Origin: Candidatus Poribacteria bacterium
GTDB taxonomy: Bacteria > Poribacteria > WGA-4E > WGA-3G
Reading direction: 5' to 3'
Length of the DNA stretch: 51,064 bases
Assembly: GCA_022823085.1 (NCBI GenBank)
Contig: JAJDXV010000118.1
Location: 1-51,064, forward strand
The position numbers and the translations under genes are program-made. Below are positions 50,934 to 51,064 of the stretch, piece by piece; position 1 is the first letter of the stretch, and each line of letters starts with the position of its first letter. The notes below the pieces were generated by a model, which saw only the letters and a list, made by a program, of their open reading frames with translations, was not told the DNA's origin and made no database searches.

Positions 50934-51064
50934 ATTCAATTGTACGATTTGGATCATGGTTTTGCTTTACATATGTGCCCGTTCTTAGGAAAGATCGCGA
51001 GCGCAGCTCGCTCCTACAGAGGAAGACGTATCCATATATATAAAGTGAATAGGTACAATTGAAT
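50934..51064. mobile_element. inverted-repeat element at the window end
   Basis: ATTCAATTGTAC (50934-50945) and GTACAATTGAAT (51053-51064) are exact 12-bp inverted repeats enclosing about 107 bp, which include the REP-like sequence at 50990. The right end coincides with the window edge, so the true end may lie beyond. No gene inside. Confidence 0.55.
50990..51017. repeat. REP-like palindromic repeat, second copy
   Basis: AAAGATCGCGAGCGCAGCTC and the following GCTCCTAC match 21327-21354 in reverse orientation. CGAGC-GCA-GCTCG forms a hairpin. Confidence 0.6.

Overview
The window looks like a chromosomal segment of an uncultured bacterium, most probably a Candidatus Poribacteria-type genome. 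This is inferred from gene content: ECF sigma factors fused to a membrane helix and beta-propellers, two phytanoyl-CoA dioxygenase-type proteins, three xylose-isomerase-like TIM barrels, a Gfo/Idh/MocA dehydrogenase, and abundant small inverted-repeat elements and toxin-antitoxin remnants. No marker gene in the window proves the lineage.

Layout. (1) 1-10.9 kb holds two long single-chain sigma factor/transmembrane/propeller proteins (WD40 type, then BNR type). Between them lies a 3 kb scrapyard: a decapitated sigma gene, an N-truncated transglutaminase, an IS630-like transposase scrap, a DUF433 antitoxin with a 22-residue toxin stump, and the 3' half of a second BNR protein. (2) 11-17 kb has a small exported coiled-coil protein, tRNA-Ala(GGC), a SirB1-like protein, a solitary CfrBI-like restriction endonuclease, a broken nuclease-like gene, tsaB, a BrnT-like remnant with its antitoxin, and a flippase. 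(3) 17-28 kb is mostly housekeeping or metabolic: an AIM24 protein, a large exported glycosidase-like protein, a dapA-like/aroA operon, an orphan histidine kinase, tenA, a TIM-barrel isomerase and a conserved protein possibly involved in recombination. (4) 28-36 kb carries a sugar ABC ATPase with a 30-bp tandem repeat inside its first nucleotide-binding domain, tsaE overlapping a glycosyltransferase, a membrane protein, a NADAR (DarT1-type) antitoxin without a visible toxin, a HicB-like antitoxin, a DUF2064 transferase and an SDR. (5) 36-47 kb has a PhyH protein, two sugar isomerases, yjbQ, sbcDC, and a PhyH plus Gfo/Idh/MocA pair. (6) 47-51 kb is an accessory zone: a structured 241-bp inverted-repeat element with its own promoter and terminator (candidate small RNA), three small genes including a DUF4268-like one, and a two-gene operon of a ThsB-like TIR protein and an unknown 123-residue protein.

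The most striking non-coding signal is a family of inverted-repeat elements whose ends read AGGACTTACGCA...TGCGTAAGTCCT. Eight copies can be seen. Three are exactly 119 bp and two exactly 151 bp, the latter carrying the same 32-bp insert. The central hairpin changes sequence between copies while both arms stay complementary. Seven of the eight lie just past gene 3' ends, and two overlap the end of a coding sequence.

Functional links: TsaB and TsaE belong to tRNA t6A synthesis; TenA and YjbQ to thiamine metabolism; SbcC and SbcD form one nuclease. Four solitary antitoxin-like genes (DUF433, CopG-like, NADAR, HicB-like) suggest repeated loss of toxins. All functional calls rest on motif recognition by eye; no database search was run.
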